This document shows, in pieces, positions 1-8,911 of a stretch of DNA of 64,000 nt. Both the position numbers and the translations under genes were made by a program. Source of the DNA: Crenothrix polyspora. GTDB taxonomy: Bacteria > Pseudomonadota > Gammaproteobacteria > Methylococcales > Methylomonadaceae. Position 1 is the stretch's first letter, and each line of letters opens with the position of its first letter. Under the pieces are notes generated by a model. It saw only the letters and a list, made by a program, of their open reading frames with translations. It had not been told where the DNA came from and searched no databases. Where the stretch lies: NCBI GenBank assembly GCA_945877505.1, contig CAMDWT010000003.1, forward strand, positions 1 to 64,000. Reading direction: 5' to 3'.

Positions 1-1440
1 ACGTGGGCCATCAGTATGTCGTGCTTACTGACGCTTGTATTATTGGGCGCCGATTTAGCCGAAAAAAATACGGGTTCATTTCTCATTGGAAACTGGTTAA
101 ACAGCGATACCTTAAAGATATCAGTTAACTTTATTACGACGGGATTTAATAGTGTATTGGCGACTCTTTTTTCCATACTGTTAGTCATCATCATGCGTTT
201 TTCAATAAACTACATGCACAGAGAAGCTGGTTTCCACCGATTTTTCTTTATCTTAAGTCTTTTTTCTTCAGCGATGCTGTTATTGGTCTTATCCGGCAAT
301 GCTGTGGGGACTTTTTTCGGCTGGGAAATTGCCGGACTCTGCTCCTATTTGTTGATCGCTTACGCATATGATCGTCCCGTTGCTGGCATAAACGCAACCC
401 GGGTTTTTGTAACTAATCGAATCGGTGATGCGGGCTTTATTTTAGGAACAGGATTCAGTTTTAGCTGGGCTAATACTATTAACTGGAATGAGTTAAATGC
501 CTTTTCCGAACAACTCAGCTCAAATGAAGCAACTGGAATTGCCTTGTGCTTTACTGTTGCAGCCTTTGCAAAATCAGCGCAACTGCCTTTTACACCTTGG
601 CTAGCAAGAGCCATGGAAGGTCCCACACCTTCCAGCGCTATTTTTTATGGTGCCGTCATGATTCATGCGGGGGTTTATCTTGTTTGTCTCTTAGAACCCC
701 TTTATGAACAAGCGCCACTAGCAATGGCATTGCTTGTTATATCAGGCGGCTTAACAGCCCTTTTCAGCTTTATCGTCGGCCTCACACAGACTGATGTCAA
801 AAGCTCTTTGATTTTTGCCACCTCCGGTCAATTAGGGCTAATGATCCTAGAGTGTGGCTTGGGCTTTTGGGACTTAGCAAGTTGGCATCTTTGTATGCAT
901 GCCATTGTAAGAAGCTATCTATTCTTAACAGCACCATCACTCATGCATAATGTGATGAATAACCCCATCAAAACCATCAACCCATCGATTGGACGTTTAC
1001 ACTGGGCTTATATAGCCTCCCTACAAAGATTCTGGATTGATCAGATCACTGACTGGACTTTAGTTAGACCCATTCGCCGATTAGCTCACGACCTTAGCTA
1101 TTTTGATGACCATTTCGTCGATAAAGTCATGGGCTCTCCCGCTCCAGCTATTAAAACGATATCATCACTCGCACAACTAGAAGAGCAATTAATAGGGGCC
1201 CGACTTGATAATGAAATAGATCAGTTTGCCCAAGGAAGTGGCTTAGCAGGAAAACTGACTGAATTATTTGCAGGCATTGCCCACTGGTTTGAAGACCACT
1301 TTGTATTACGGGGTATCGGTAAAGATACGATTCACTATGGTCGAAAACTGGGGGAAAGCGCTAATAAATTCGAACAGTTGATCTTAAGACCTCGTTATCT
1401 AGTACTCTTTGTATTAATAACATTATTACTTGCCTTTTGA
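1..1440 (+). CDS. NuoL-like proton/cation-translocating membrane subunit (5' end outside window)
   Basis: The frame is open from base 1, so the N-terminus lies upstream; the first internal ATG is at 16. The protein belongs to the antiporter-like complex I/Mrp family. It keeps the membrane glutamate in GWEIAGLCSYLL and the segment AKSAQLPFTPWLARAMEGPT with its conserved lysine, both typical of NuoL. After the helix around WHLCMHAIVRSYLF it departs from NuoL: helices 11-14 are missing. They are replaced by a mostly polar, amphipathic stretch of about 150 residues and one terminal hydrophobic helix (YLVLFVLITLLLAF). Two more subunits of the family follow directly, so it probably forms one membrane module with them. 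Proton or sodium translocation is inferred from the family; the electron-input partner is not visible here. Confidence 0.8.
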   Translation, partial: TWAISMSCLLTLVLLGADLAEKNTGSFLIGNWLNSDTLKISVNFITTGFNSVLATLFSILLVIIMRFSINYMHREAGFHRFFFILSLFSSAMLLLVLSGNAVGTFFGWEIAGLCSYLLIAYAYDRPVAGINATRVFVTNRIGDAGFILGTGFSFSWANTINWNELNAFSEQLSSNEATGIALCFTVAAFAKSAQLPFTPWLARAMEGPTPSSAIFYGAVMIHAGVYLVCLLEPLYEQAPLAMALLVISGGLTALFSFIVGLTQTDVKSSLIFATSGQLGLMILECGLGFWDLASWHLCMHAIVRSYLFLTAPSLMHNVMNNPIKTINPSIGRLHWAYIASLQRFWIDQITDWTLVRPIRRLAHDLSYFDDHFVDKVMGSPAPAIKTISSLAQLEEQLIGARLDNEIDQFAQGSGLAGKLTELFAGIAHWFEDHFVLRGIGKDTIHYGRKLGESANKFEQLILRPRYLVLFVLITLLLAF

Positions 1441-1447
1441 GACATTA

Positions 1448-3016
1448 ATGGACGCGCCTCTTATTACTTTTTGGTCAGAAACGACTACCTTCCCACTGCT
1501 AACGGTGCTTACTTTAATTCCACTTGTAACCATGGTTACCATACTTTATTCTCGCTCGCCGAAAACCGCACTCAGACTGGGCTTCGCTGGAACATTACTA
1601 ACCGCCTTCCTGAGTTTATATCTGCTCGCTATTTTTGATTCAGGAAATCCAGGTATTCATCTGGCGGAACAATTCCACTTAGGCTGGTTTAGTTACAGTG
1701 TTGGTGTTGATGGCGCAAATATTCTATTTGTACCCTTAACAGCCGTATTAACGTTACTCGCCTTAGTTTATACCTTGATTACTAGGCATGTGACTGATCG
1801 CTTATTTATTGCCTGTTTGCTTGGCTATGAGGGTATTTTAATCGGGGCTTTTGTCGCACTCAATCTGATGCAATTTTGGTTATGGTGCTTACTGGAACTC
1901 ATCCCTGTCATTTTATTAAATAGGCATGCGGGTACTGGTCAGAATAGACGCTGGGTTATCACATTACTGCTTCAATATTGGGGTAGTGGCTTACTGATGA
2001 CACTGGCGGGCTTTTTGCTACTTGGTTTTGGTTTAATTGATTCCGAACATGCGCTTACGTTTGATTGGTTAACACTCAAACAAAATAACGCATATTTACA
2101 TGACGAAGTATTGATTTTTATACTGTTGTTTTTTGGCTTTGCCATTCGCATGCCACTATTTCCATTTCACGGCTGGCTCCCTTTACTTGCAGAACAAGGG
2201 ACTGTTGCCAGTAGCGCTATTTTTATAGTCGGACTAAAACTAGGTATTTATGCGGTCATTCGTTTTATTTTACCCTTAGTGCCTGGCGTTGCTGAACAAT
2301 GGGCCGACTTTGTTTTAACCTTAAGTTTAATCAGTATTCTCTACGGCGCATTACTGGCGCTCATGCAAATTAACATCCGAAGACTACTTGCCTTTGCAGT
2401 TGTAAGCCATACGGGCATGCTAGTGATTGGTATTTTCTGCTTTAATGAATACGGATTGGAAGGCAGTATCTTACTGTCTGTTGCTTACGGACTTGCCACA
2501 GCCGGCATGCTATTTAGTGTTGGTTTAATTTATGAACGAACTCGCACCGCCTTTATACCTCGCTTAGGCGGACTATTCGATGCTAACTCAACGGTCGCTA
2601 TATTATTTTTAATTTCGGCTCTTAGTACGATGGTTATGCCTGGCACGCCTGGATATGATGCCGCTCATTTACTTATTGAAGGTGTCATTGAAGAAGATGG
2701 TTGGTTACTCGCCATTGTGATATTAATCGGTAACGTGCTGGCTACCGCATTTTTACTCCGTGCCTTTCAACAGATATTTATAGCCTCTCCCAAAAGATTT
2801 CAGCATCCTTACAGCAGTCTTCACCATCCCGTCAGAAAAGAACGCATTATTACCGTAGCTATCTGTTCCTTGCTTATTATCACCGGTTTCTATACAACGC
2901 CTTGGTTAAACTATATAGACCAAGAAGCAACCGATATAGGTGAACATTATCCTATGCACAGCACACAACAATCTGGCCATAACGCTGAACCAGCCAAAGA
3001 CAATCAACATGAATAA
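1448..3016 (+). CDS. NuoM/NuoL-like antiporter-type membrane subunit
   Basis: About 522 residues with some 14 hydrophobic helices, of the proton-conducting complex I family. Conserved charged residues are present: the glutamate in WCLLELIPVILL, the lysine in VGLKLGIYAVIRF, and the PLFPFHGWLPLL segment of NuoM-type proteins. The frame is open to a TTG at 1430, but the ATG at 1448 is preferred because GAG lies about seven bases upstream and the gene then begins just after its neighbour's stop. The end carries a short His/Gln-rich hydrophilic tail. It overlaps the next gene by 8 bases, so the two are probably translationally coupled. It is more divergent from textbook NuoM than the following gene, so its subunit identity is left open. 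Confidence 0.8.
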   Translation: MDAPLITFWSETTTFPLLTVLTLIPLVTMVTILYSRSPKTALRLGFAGTLLTAFLSLYLLAIFDSGNPGIHLAEQFHLGWFSYSVGVDGANILFVPLTAVLTLLALVYTLITRHVTDRLFIACLLGYEGILIGAFVALNLMQFWLWCLLELIPVILLNRHAGTGQNRRWVITLLLQYWGSGLLMTLAGFLLLGFGLIDSEHALTFDWLTLKQNNAYLHDEVLIFILLFFGFAIRMPLFPFHGWLPLLAEQGTVASSAIFIVGLKLGIYAVIRFILPLVPGVAEQWADFVLTLSLISILYGALLALMQINIRRLLAFAVVSHTGMLVIGIFCFNEYGLEGSILLSVAYGLATAGMLFSVGLIYERTRTAFIPRLGGLFDANSTVAILFLISALSTMVMPGTPGYDAAHLLIEGVIEEDGWLLAIVILIGNVLATAFLLRAFQQIFIASPKRFQHPYSSLHHPVRKERIITVAICSLLIITGFYTTPWLNYIDQEATDIGEHYPMHSTQQSGHNAEPAKDNQHE

Positions 3017-4553
3017 TAGTGTTTTCCCTCTGCTCAGCCTAGCTATCCTGCTGCCTTTAATAGGTGCAGTTACCATAGCGTTAGTCCGCAATATACAACT
3101 GGCTAAGAAAATTGCCGTCGTTACTGCCATTTTAGAACTGCTACTGACACTGCTTACGCTAGCCTTATTCAATGCCTCTGAGGGCAATACATTCCAACTT
3201 GTAGAACATTATCCATGGATACCCAGCTTAAATATCGAGTTTCTAATGGGTATTGATGGCATCTCGGTATTATTTTTACCTATGTCAGCTCTCTTAACCC
3301 TCATAACTATTGTTTCCTCTTGGAATTCCATACAACACTTACAACGCCTTCACTTTGCTTTATTGCTCGCGCTGGAAGGTATCACTATCGGCGTATTTTC
3401 TGCATTGGATACTGTTCTCTTCTTTTTATTTTGGGAGCTAACATTACCCCCCCTCTTCTTTCTCATAGGCCTATGGGGGATAGGGCCAAAACGTAGAAAT
3501 GCAGCGACTAAATACACGCTCTTTATGTTGTTTGGCGGTATACCTTTATTATTTGGCTTTATTATTCTAGCTATTAATCACGCTATTGATGTAGGAGGAG
3601 CGGTCCCTCAAGACCTATCCTTCAACTTACCCGTTCTCTTAGAAACACAATTACCCGATAATTTACAAACGATTGTCTTTGGACTGCTGCTGCTAGGTTT
3701 TTCAGTTAAAGCCGCTTTAGTCCCTTTCCATACATGGCTACCCACCGTCACCATGGAAGGACCCACTCAAGTAACGGCCTTATTAATTGGACTTAAGTTA
3801 GGTATCTATGGCATTTTGCGCTTTGCAATGCCTTTAGCGCCCTCCGCGGCTGTCGAATACAGTTGGATATTGGGCATCTTAGGCGCTATTACCCTGATTT
3901 ATGGCGCATTAATTGCTTTACAACAAACCAATTTACGACGATTATTAGCTTACGCAAGTATCAGTCATGTTGGCTTAGTTATTATCGGCATAGCCTCGTT
4001 AACTATACAAGGTATTCAAGGCGCTATTTTTCAACTTTTTAATTTTACTCTGATTTCTAGCTCCCTCATGTTAATCGCTGGGTTTATTCAGCATCGAGTC
4101 GGAAGCACTGAGATCATCCACCTAGGTGGCTTGGCTAAAGTAATGCCCAGACTCACCAGCTTTTATTTTCTATTTGCACTCGCTAGCATGGGCGTTCCTG
4201 GCACTAATGGTTTTCCCGCAGAACTATTAATAATTATCGGTGCATTAATAGCGCATCACAGCTTGGGTATTACTGCACTAGCAGGCGCTATCCTCTGTGC
4301 GGCCTACATGTTATCGTTTAGTCGTCAGGTCTTTTTTGGCCCTATTACTCAAAAATCAGTTGGCCAACTACAAGATTTACGGCCCCGTGAACTAAGCCTG
4401 CTATGCATACCTGCCTTATTAGTCTTAATTATTGGCTTTTTTCCTAATAATATTCTAAAAACTAATCAGGTAGCCGCTGAGGCCTGGTTATCACATTTAC
4501 TCGACCAACCCTCACTAAAAAATAATGAAATTGCGGGACTAGTTAGCCCTTAA
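3009..4553 (+). CDS. NuoM-like antiporter-type membrane subunit
   Basis: 514 residues from the ATG at 3009, which overlaps the preceding stop by 8 bases; an in-frame ATG at 2940 lies inside the previous gene and is unlikely. NuoM hallmarks are FWELTLPPLFFLIGLWG with the membrane glutamate, ALVPFHTWLPTVTMEGPTQV, LIGLKLGIYGILRFAMPL with the channel lysine, and GVPGTNGFPAELLII. It is the third consecutive antiporter-type subunit. In a canonical nuo operon nuoN would follow; here an NTF2-like gene and then radC follow instead. It is therefore probably not from the main complex I locus but from an accessory ion-pumping or CO2/bicarbonate-type module. That role is inference. Confidence 0.85.
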   Translation: MNNSVFPLLSLAILLPLIGAVTIALVRNIQLAKKIAVVTAILELLLTLLTLALFNASEGNTFQLVEHYPWIPSLNIEFLMGIDGISVLFLPMSALLTLITIVSSWNSIQHLQRLHFALLLALEGITIGVFSALDTVLFFLFWELTLPPLFFLIGLWGIGPKRRNAATKYTLFMLFGGIPLLFGFIILAINHAIDVGGAVPQDLSFNLPVLLETQLPDNLQTIVFGLLLLGFSVKAALVPFHTWLPTVTMEGPTQVTALLIGLKLGIYGILRFAMPLAPSAAVEYSWILGILGAITLIYGALIALQQTNLRRLLAYASISHVGLVIIGIASLTIQGIQGAIFQLFNFTLISSSLMLIAGFIQHRVGSTEIIHLGGLAKVMPRLTSFYFLFALASMGVPGTNGFPAELLIIIGALIAHHSLGITALAGAILCAAYMLSFSRQVFFGPITQKSVGQLQDLRPRELSLLCIPALLVLIIGFFPNNILKTNQVAAEAWLSHLLDQPSLKNNEIAGLVSP

Positions 4554-4583
4554 TTCCTACTATCGCTACATCAGGAGTCTTCA

Positions 4584-5063
4584 ATGAATAACACCCTTGA
4601 AACACGCCCGCCAATTCCACCCTTTACCCGAGAAACAGCCCTACAAAAAGTACGTCTCGCTGAAAATGCTTGGAACAATCAAGCGCCACAACAAGTGGCC
4701 CTAGCTTATACCATTGATAGTTTATGGCGAAACCGCAATCAATTTATTGTTGGTCGTGAACAAATTATTGATTTTCTGACCCACAAATGGTCAAAAGAAC
4801 TTGATTACCGCTTAATAAAAGAGCTCTGGGCATTTAATGACAACCACATCGCAGCGCGTTTTGCTTACGAATGGCACAACTCAAGTAACGAATGGTTTAG
4901 ATCGTATGGTAATGAAAACTGGGAGTTTCATAAAAATGGCTTGATGCAGTGTCGTTATGCCAGCATCAACGACATCGCCATTAAGGAAGCTGAACGGAAA
5001 TTTCGCTGGCCTAAGGGCGATCGCCCAGACCATCATCCTGGGTTAAGCGACCTCAACCTTTAG
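4584..5063 (+). CDS. NTF2-like (DUF1348 family) protein
   Basis: 159 residues, soluble, with no signal peptide. The pattern of an N-terminal helix ([14 protein letters not shown]), then [33 protein letters not shown] and FRWPKGDRP, matches what I recall of the DUF1348 / SnoaL-like NTF2 fold, a small cone-shaped barrel that can bind small ligands. The ATG at 4584 has a good ribosome-binding site (AGGAG, seven to eight bases upstream). It lies 30 bp after the NuoM-like gene and is probably cotranscribed with it. A link to the membrane module is suggested only by position, and no enzymatic function can be read from the sequence. Confidence 0.8.
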   Translation: MNNTLETRPPIPPFTRETALQKVRLAENAWNNQAPQQVALAYTIDSLWRNRNQFIVGREQIIDFLTHKWSKELDYRLIKELWAFNDNHIAARFAYEWHNSSNEWFRSYGNENWEFHKNGLMQCRYASINDIAIKEAERKFRWPKGDRPDHHPGLSDLNL

Positions 5064-5130
5064 CGAAAAGCTAGTATCCCCAAGGAAACTCTTCTATGCT
5101 TTAATTTTAAAACAGAGAAGAGTGCATCAC

Positions 5131-5808
5131 GTGGCTATTAAAGATTGGCCGGCAGAAGACAGACCTAGAGAAAAACTACTGCAACGGGGCTCAGCGGCCT
5201 TAACGGATGCAGAGTTACTCGCCATTTTTTTACGCACCGGCACGCCCGGTAAATCAGCCGTCGATTTAGCTCGCGAATTACTATCAGATTTTGGTTCTTT
5301 AAAGGGCCTACTTAATGCCGATCAGCAACAATTTTGCAGGGGCTTAGGTTTAGGTAGCGCTAAATTCGCTCAACTGCAAGCAGTACTTGAAATGGCCAAA
5401 CGCCATTTTAAAGAAGTACTTGATCGTGGTAACGCTCTCACTAGCCCTGAAATTACCAAAGCTTATCTCAGTGCTCAATTACGCGGTTATAGCTACGAAG
5501 TTTTTGCCTGCTTATTTTTGGATAACCAACACAGAGTTATTAAACTCGATGAACTATTCAGAGGCACCATTGATGGTGCAAGCGTTTATCCACGAGAAGT
5601 GGTCAAGCAAGCACTTTATCATAATGCAGCGGCTGTCATTTTTGCTCATAATCACCCTTCGGGTATCACCCTACCCAGTCAATCTGACAAACAAATCACC
5701 GAAAAACTCAAGCAAGCGTTAGCCTTATTTGATATTAGAGTACTCGATCATTTTATAATTGGTGATGGAGATCCTTACTCTTTTGCAGAGCATGGGTTAA
5801 TGTCTTAA
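5131..5808 (+). CDS. radC: RadC family JAB/MPN domain protein
   Basis: 225 residues from a GTG at 5131. A GTG at 5122 is also in frame, but GAGAAGAG at about 5114-5121 gives correct spacing only for 5131, and [17 protein letters not shown] is the usual RadC start. An N-terminal helix-hairpin-helix region ([29 protein letters not shown]) precedes the JAB domain with the metal motif HNHPSG followed by PSQSD, the HxH(x)nSxxD signature. RadC was once thought to act in DNA repair; its molecular role is unsettled. Often neighbouring genes such as coaBC or rpmB are absent here. Confidence in the family is high. Confidence 0.96.
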   Translation: MAIKDWPAEDRPREKLLQRGSAALTDAELLAIFLRTGTPGKSAVDLARELLSDFGSLKGLLNADQQQFCRGLGLGSAKFAQLQAVLEMAKRHFKEVLDRGNALTSPEITKAYLSAQLRGYSYEVFACLFLDNQHRVIKLDELFRGTIDGASVYPREVVKQALYHNAAAVIFAHNHPSGITLPSQSDKQITEKLKQALALFDIRVLDHFIIGDGDPYSFAEHGLMS

Positions 5809-5825
5809 CGCCATAAACTATACCT

Positions 5826-5849
5826 AAAAAAATCGTATTCTACTTACGA
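5826..5849 (-). terminator. Possible terminator of the DUF2058 gene
   Basis: On the minus strand a 5-bp stem (TCGTA/TACGA, loop of 7) at 5833-5849 is followed by seven Ts (5826-5832). An alternative pairing uses AATCGT/ACGATT. It lies just after the DUF2058 stop, between convergent genes. The stem is short, so efficiency is doubtful. Confidence 0.4.
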
Positions 5850-5853
5850 ACGA

Positions 5854-6408
5854 TTACCAAACCAAATCATCGGGTATTTGGTAATTTGCATAAGGATCAT
5901 CTTGATTTGTATCAACAACAGTGGATAACTCGTTATCAACAATAACAATAAGAGCATCTCGTAAGCTTATTTTCTTGGCTACTTCTACCGAGACGACTTC
6001 ATAGCCATCTCCTGCCTTTACGATAGCTAACTTACCGGTAATAATTTGCTCACGCATTACAGCAGAAACATATAACGTTTTTACTTTATTATTATCACTA
6101 AAATGATAACCCACACCATCTGCATCTTTGGGTAGTTTATTCAACTCAATCAATTGTTTAACTTGTGCGACAAGATGTTTTTGCTCTTCTTGTTGGGTTT
6201 TTAATTGATTAAGCTCACGGTCTCTTTCAGCTTTTTCTGCCTGTGCTTTTTTAACTAACTCTTTCGCCTCATCAACTATAGTTACATTGTTCTTACGTTG
6301 TTGCTGAGTTTGTTTGTGTTTATCCGATTTTGCACTTTTGGCCACGGCAGAGCTCACCAAACCGGATTTTAATAATTGATCCTGTAACGATAACTTTTGC
6401 TTACTCAT
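5854..6408 (-). CDS. DUF2058 (YaiL-like) cytoplasmic protein
   Basis: 184 residues, soluble. The start MSKQKLSLQDQLLKSGLVS is characteristic of DUF2058/YaiL. It is followed by a highly charged, probably coiled-coil stretch (about residues 45-90, rich in Lys, Glu and Gln) and a C-terminal domain containing GVGYHFSDNNKVKTLYVS and the tail YANYQIPDDLVW, all typical of the family. The function is not established; the E. coli relative is described as nucleoprotein or polyanion binding. It stands alone between radC (convergent) and the synthase gene upstream. Confidence 0.88.
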   Translation of the reverse strand: MSKQKLSLQDQLLKSGLVSSAVAKSAKSDKHKQTQQQRKNNVTIVDEAKELVKKAQAEKAERDRELNQLKTQQEEQKHLVAQVKQLIELNKLPKDADGVGYHFSDNNKVKTLYVSAVMREQIITGKLAIVKAGDGYEVVSVEVAKKISLRDALIVIVDNELSTVVDTNQDDPYANYQIPDDLVW

Positions 6409-6518
6409 TATCTAACCCACTTGCCTTATAAATTCTAAAGATGTAGTTTATTTTAAATAATTTACGTTACACCCAAACTAACAAAGATGAACTAGCCATC
6501 ATCGCTTACATTATTCCG

Positions 6519-8069
6519 TTATTTTTCAACTGGATTTGAGGCAAGCTCATGTAACTGCATATTAATCATTTTAAGGGCTGCCAAAACACCAGAGAAAACC
6601 TGATTAGCATGTACGGCAAGTGTTTTTCTTAATTCCCCCCCGCAATCCCAAGTGATAACACATTCCGTCAAAGCATTGGTATTGCCACCTCTTGGAATTC
6701 TAACTTCATACCCTACTAAAGCTGGCAAACGATAATTATGATGAACCATCACTTTGTTAATCGCATCGATAAAAGCATCAAATCCGCCATTACCTGATCC
6801 TGATGCAATGTGTTTAGTACCATTAACATTCACTTTGATACTGGCCGTTGACTCTAGGTCTAGACCGCTAGTGATAGAACAGTTTAACAATTTAATATGT
6901 TGATAGTTTTTGCTTTCTAATACATCAGCAATAATAAAAGGTAAGTCATCGGTAGTAATCGTCTGTTTTGAATCGCCCAAACTAACAATACGTTCCAACA
7001 CTTTTTTCTGATTTTCTTCCGAAAGATCGAGCTCTAACTGCTCTAGATTTTTCTTCAATGAGGCTTTCCCACTCATTTTCCCTAAGGCATAACTTCGGGT
7101 ACGCGAGAACCTTTCAGGACCTAAGCGAGTTTTATATAACCCCCCTTTTTGATCACCATCCGCATGAATTCCTGCGGTTTGAGTAAAAACATCTGCACCA
7201 ATAATCGGTGCATTGGCGGCAACTCTTTTTCCAGAATAATTTTCAACCATATTGCTAATACGCACAATATGGCTTTCATCAATAGCAAGTTGCATATTCA
7301 TCTTATCGCGTAACACCACTGCAACCTCTGCAAGTGAAGCATTACCGGCTCGTTCACCTAAACAATTAATAGTGCAATGGATAGCGCTGACCCCCGCACG
7401 AACAGCCGCCATTACATTAGCCGTCGCCAAGCCATAATCGTTATGAGGATGAAAATCAAATTGCAATTCAGGATAGCGGTTACACATGTCGCTCAAGTTA
7501 TTGAATACTTCTTCAGGCGATAAAACACCGAGTGTATCAGGCAACATAAAATGCTTAATCCCTGAATATCGCAAACTATCCATTAATCCATAAACATAAT
7601 CCGGACTATCTTGATAGCCATTCGACCAATCTTCGAGATAAACATTAACCTTTAGGCCATTTTCCAGTGCGTAATTAACCGTTTTTAAAATCTCATCCGT
7701 ATGCTCAGCAAGTGTTTTTCCCAACTGCTCTCGACAGTGTTTTTCACTGCCTTTAGTCAGTAGGTTGATAACGCCACCACCCGTTTCCAAAATCCAATCA
7801 ACACTTTTGGTATGATCAACAAAGCCAAGAACTTCTACGCAACCCACAAAACCCTCTTGTTGAGCCCACTGATTGATATTGGTGACGGCTTCCTTCTCAC
7901 CTTGCGAAACGCGTGCCGAAGCAACCTCAATGCGATCAACCCTAAGTGATTGCAACAAGACTTTGGCAATATTGACTTTCTCCGTTGGCGTAAATGAAAC
8001 ACCCTGAGTTTGCTCACCATCCCTTAAGGTGGTGTCCATCAACTGTATCGATCTTGAATCTGTGGACAT
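6519..8069 (-). CDS. cimA: (R)-citramalate synthase / 2-isopropylmalate synthase family enzyme (Leptospira CimA-like)
   Basis: 516 residues: DRE-TIM metallolyase domain, linker and C-terminal allosteric (LeuA dimer) domain. Seen: TTLRDGEQTQGVSF (R16, D17), INLLTKGS (L103, L104), YLEDWSNG (Y144, E146), LPDTLGVLSPEE (T179) and the metal motif HPHND (H207, H209). From memory, Leptospira citramalate synthase has the same length and uses R16, D17, L81, L104, Y144, E146 and T179 for pyruvate binding; this protein has L81 as well, in identical positions. It therefore probably condenses acetyl-CoA with pyruvate to citramalate, feeding the threonine-independent isoleucine route. 2-isopropylmalate synthase remains the alternative, since leuC and leuD lie just upstream and LeuCD acts in both routes. 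Confidence 0.75.
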   Translation of the reverse strand: MSTDSRSIQLMDTTLRDGEQTQGVSFTPTEKVNIAKVLLQSLRVDRIEVASARVSQGEKEAVTNINQWAQQEGFVGCVEVLGFVDHTKSVDWILETGGGVINLLTKGSEKHCREQLGKTLAEHTDEILKTVNYALENGLKVNVYLEDWSNGYQDSPDYVYGLMDSLRYSGIKHFMLPDTLGVLSPEEVFNNLSDMCNRYPELQFDFHPHNDYGLATANVMAAVRAGVSAIHCTINCLGERAGNASLAEVAVVLRDKMNMQLAIDESHIVRISNMVENYSGKRVAANAPIIGADVFTQTAGIHADGDQKGGLYKTRLGPERFSRTRSYALGKMSGKASLKKNLEQLELDLSEENQKKVLERIVSLGDSKQTITTDDLPFIIADVLESKNYQHIKLLNCSITSGLDLESTASIKVNVNGTKHIASGSGNGGFDAFIDAINKVMVHHNYRLPALVGYEVRIPRGGNTNALTECVITWDCGGELRKTLAVHANQVFSGVLAALKMINMQLHELASNPVEK

Positions 8070-8163
8070 ACCTTTAACCTGTATTATTAAACGGATTTAT
8101 TATGTAGAACAAACACTAGGAGATTGTGAAAGTATTTTATAGCTCCCCACCTTGTTAGCAATC

Positions 8164-8244
8164 ACAGATTAAAAAGAGTTTTCTAGATCGACTCTTTATA
8201 ATCTGTAATTAGCTAGCATTCTATGAATGCTAGGGGTTTTTTTT
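8164..8244. other. Structured intergenic element: long hairpin plus terminator-like hairpin
   Basis: In the 207-bp gap between leuD and the synthase gene. Hairpin 1: arms 8164-8179 and 8191-8206 pair over 16 bases with one mismatch, loop of 11. Hairpin 2: arms 8213-8221 and 8225-8233 pair perfectly over 9 bases, loop TAT, followed on the plus strand by GGG and eight Ts (8237-8244), a classic intrinsic terminator reading plus. On the minus strand the inner part of hairpin 1 (AAAGAGT/ACTCTTT) is followed by TTTTT only if it forms partially. It could be the 3' end of a plus-strand small RNA, or a minus-strand terminator/attenuator ahead of the synthase gene. Confidence 0.6.
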
Positions 8245-8276
8245 CAACGTTACTTAATTAGCAAGCCAACAACTCT

Positions 8277-8888
8277 TTAAGCCCAAAGCCAAGGATAAGT
8301 TTGCTTATGTTGTATTTCGTAGGCAGAAATTTTATCAACATGCTTTAAGGTTAAGCCAATATCATCCAAACCGCTTAACAAATTACCTTTACGAAATGGA
8401 TCAATTTCAAAGCTAAAACCATTGCCTGCTGGTGTAATGACCTGCTGATTTTCAAGATCAACAATAAATCGAACGCCTTCATTAGCGCTAATTTCAATCA
8501 TTAACTTATCCAACTGCTCTTTATCAACTTTAATGGCCAAAATACCATTTTTAAAACAGTTGTTATAAAAGATATCTGCATAACTGGTTGAAATAATGGT
8601 ATTAAAACCATAATCAGCAATTGCCCAAGGCGCATGTTCACGAGAGGAGCCACAACCAAAATTATCGCCAGCAACCAAAATATTGGCGCCTTTAAAAGCT
8701 GGTTTATTTAACTCAAACTCTGCATTATCAGTGCCATCATCATTAAAACGCCAGTCATGAAATAGATGAACGCCAAAACCACTACGCTCTACTTTTTTTA
8801 AAAACTGCTTAGGTATAATCTGATCAGTATCAACATTACTGCGGTCCATTAAAGCCGCGATACTTTCATGTTTTTTATAAGGTTCCAT
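8277..8888 (-). CDS. leuD: 3-isopropylmalate dehydratase small subunit
   Basis: 203 residues, close to the usual 200-215. Recognised by NVDTDQIIPKQFL, the swivel-domain motif GDNFGCGSSREHAPWA and YADIFYNNCFKNGIL. With LeuC it forms the isomerase that converts 2-isopropylmalate to 3-isopropylmalate; LeuCD can also convert citramalate to citraconate and 3-methylmalate. Only 23 bp separate it from leuC, so the two form an operon. leuB, the next pathway gene, is not in this window; a structured 207-bp gap follows before the synthase gene. Confidence 0.97.
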   Translation of the reverse strand: MEPYKKHESIAALMDRSNVDTDQIIPKQFLKKVERSGFGVHLFHDWRFNDDGTDNAEFELNKPAFKGANILVAGDNFGCGSSREHAPWAIADYGFNTIISTSYADIFYNNCFKNGILAIKVDKEQLDKLMIEISANEGVRFIVDLENQQVITPAGNGFSFEIDPFRKGNLLSGLDDIGLTLKHVDKISAYEIQHKQTYPWLWA

Positions 8889-8911
8889 AATTTCCGGCCT
8901 GCCTATCTATA

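Noticed and set aside
5387-5722. 111-residue plus-strand ORF inside radC
   Set aside because: Alternative frame of radC, whose conserved JAB motif lies in the chosen frame.
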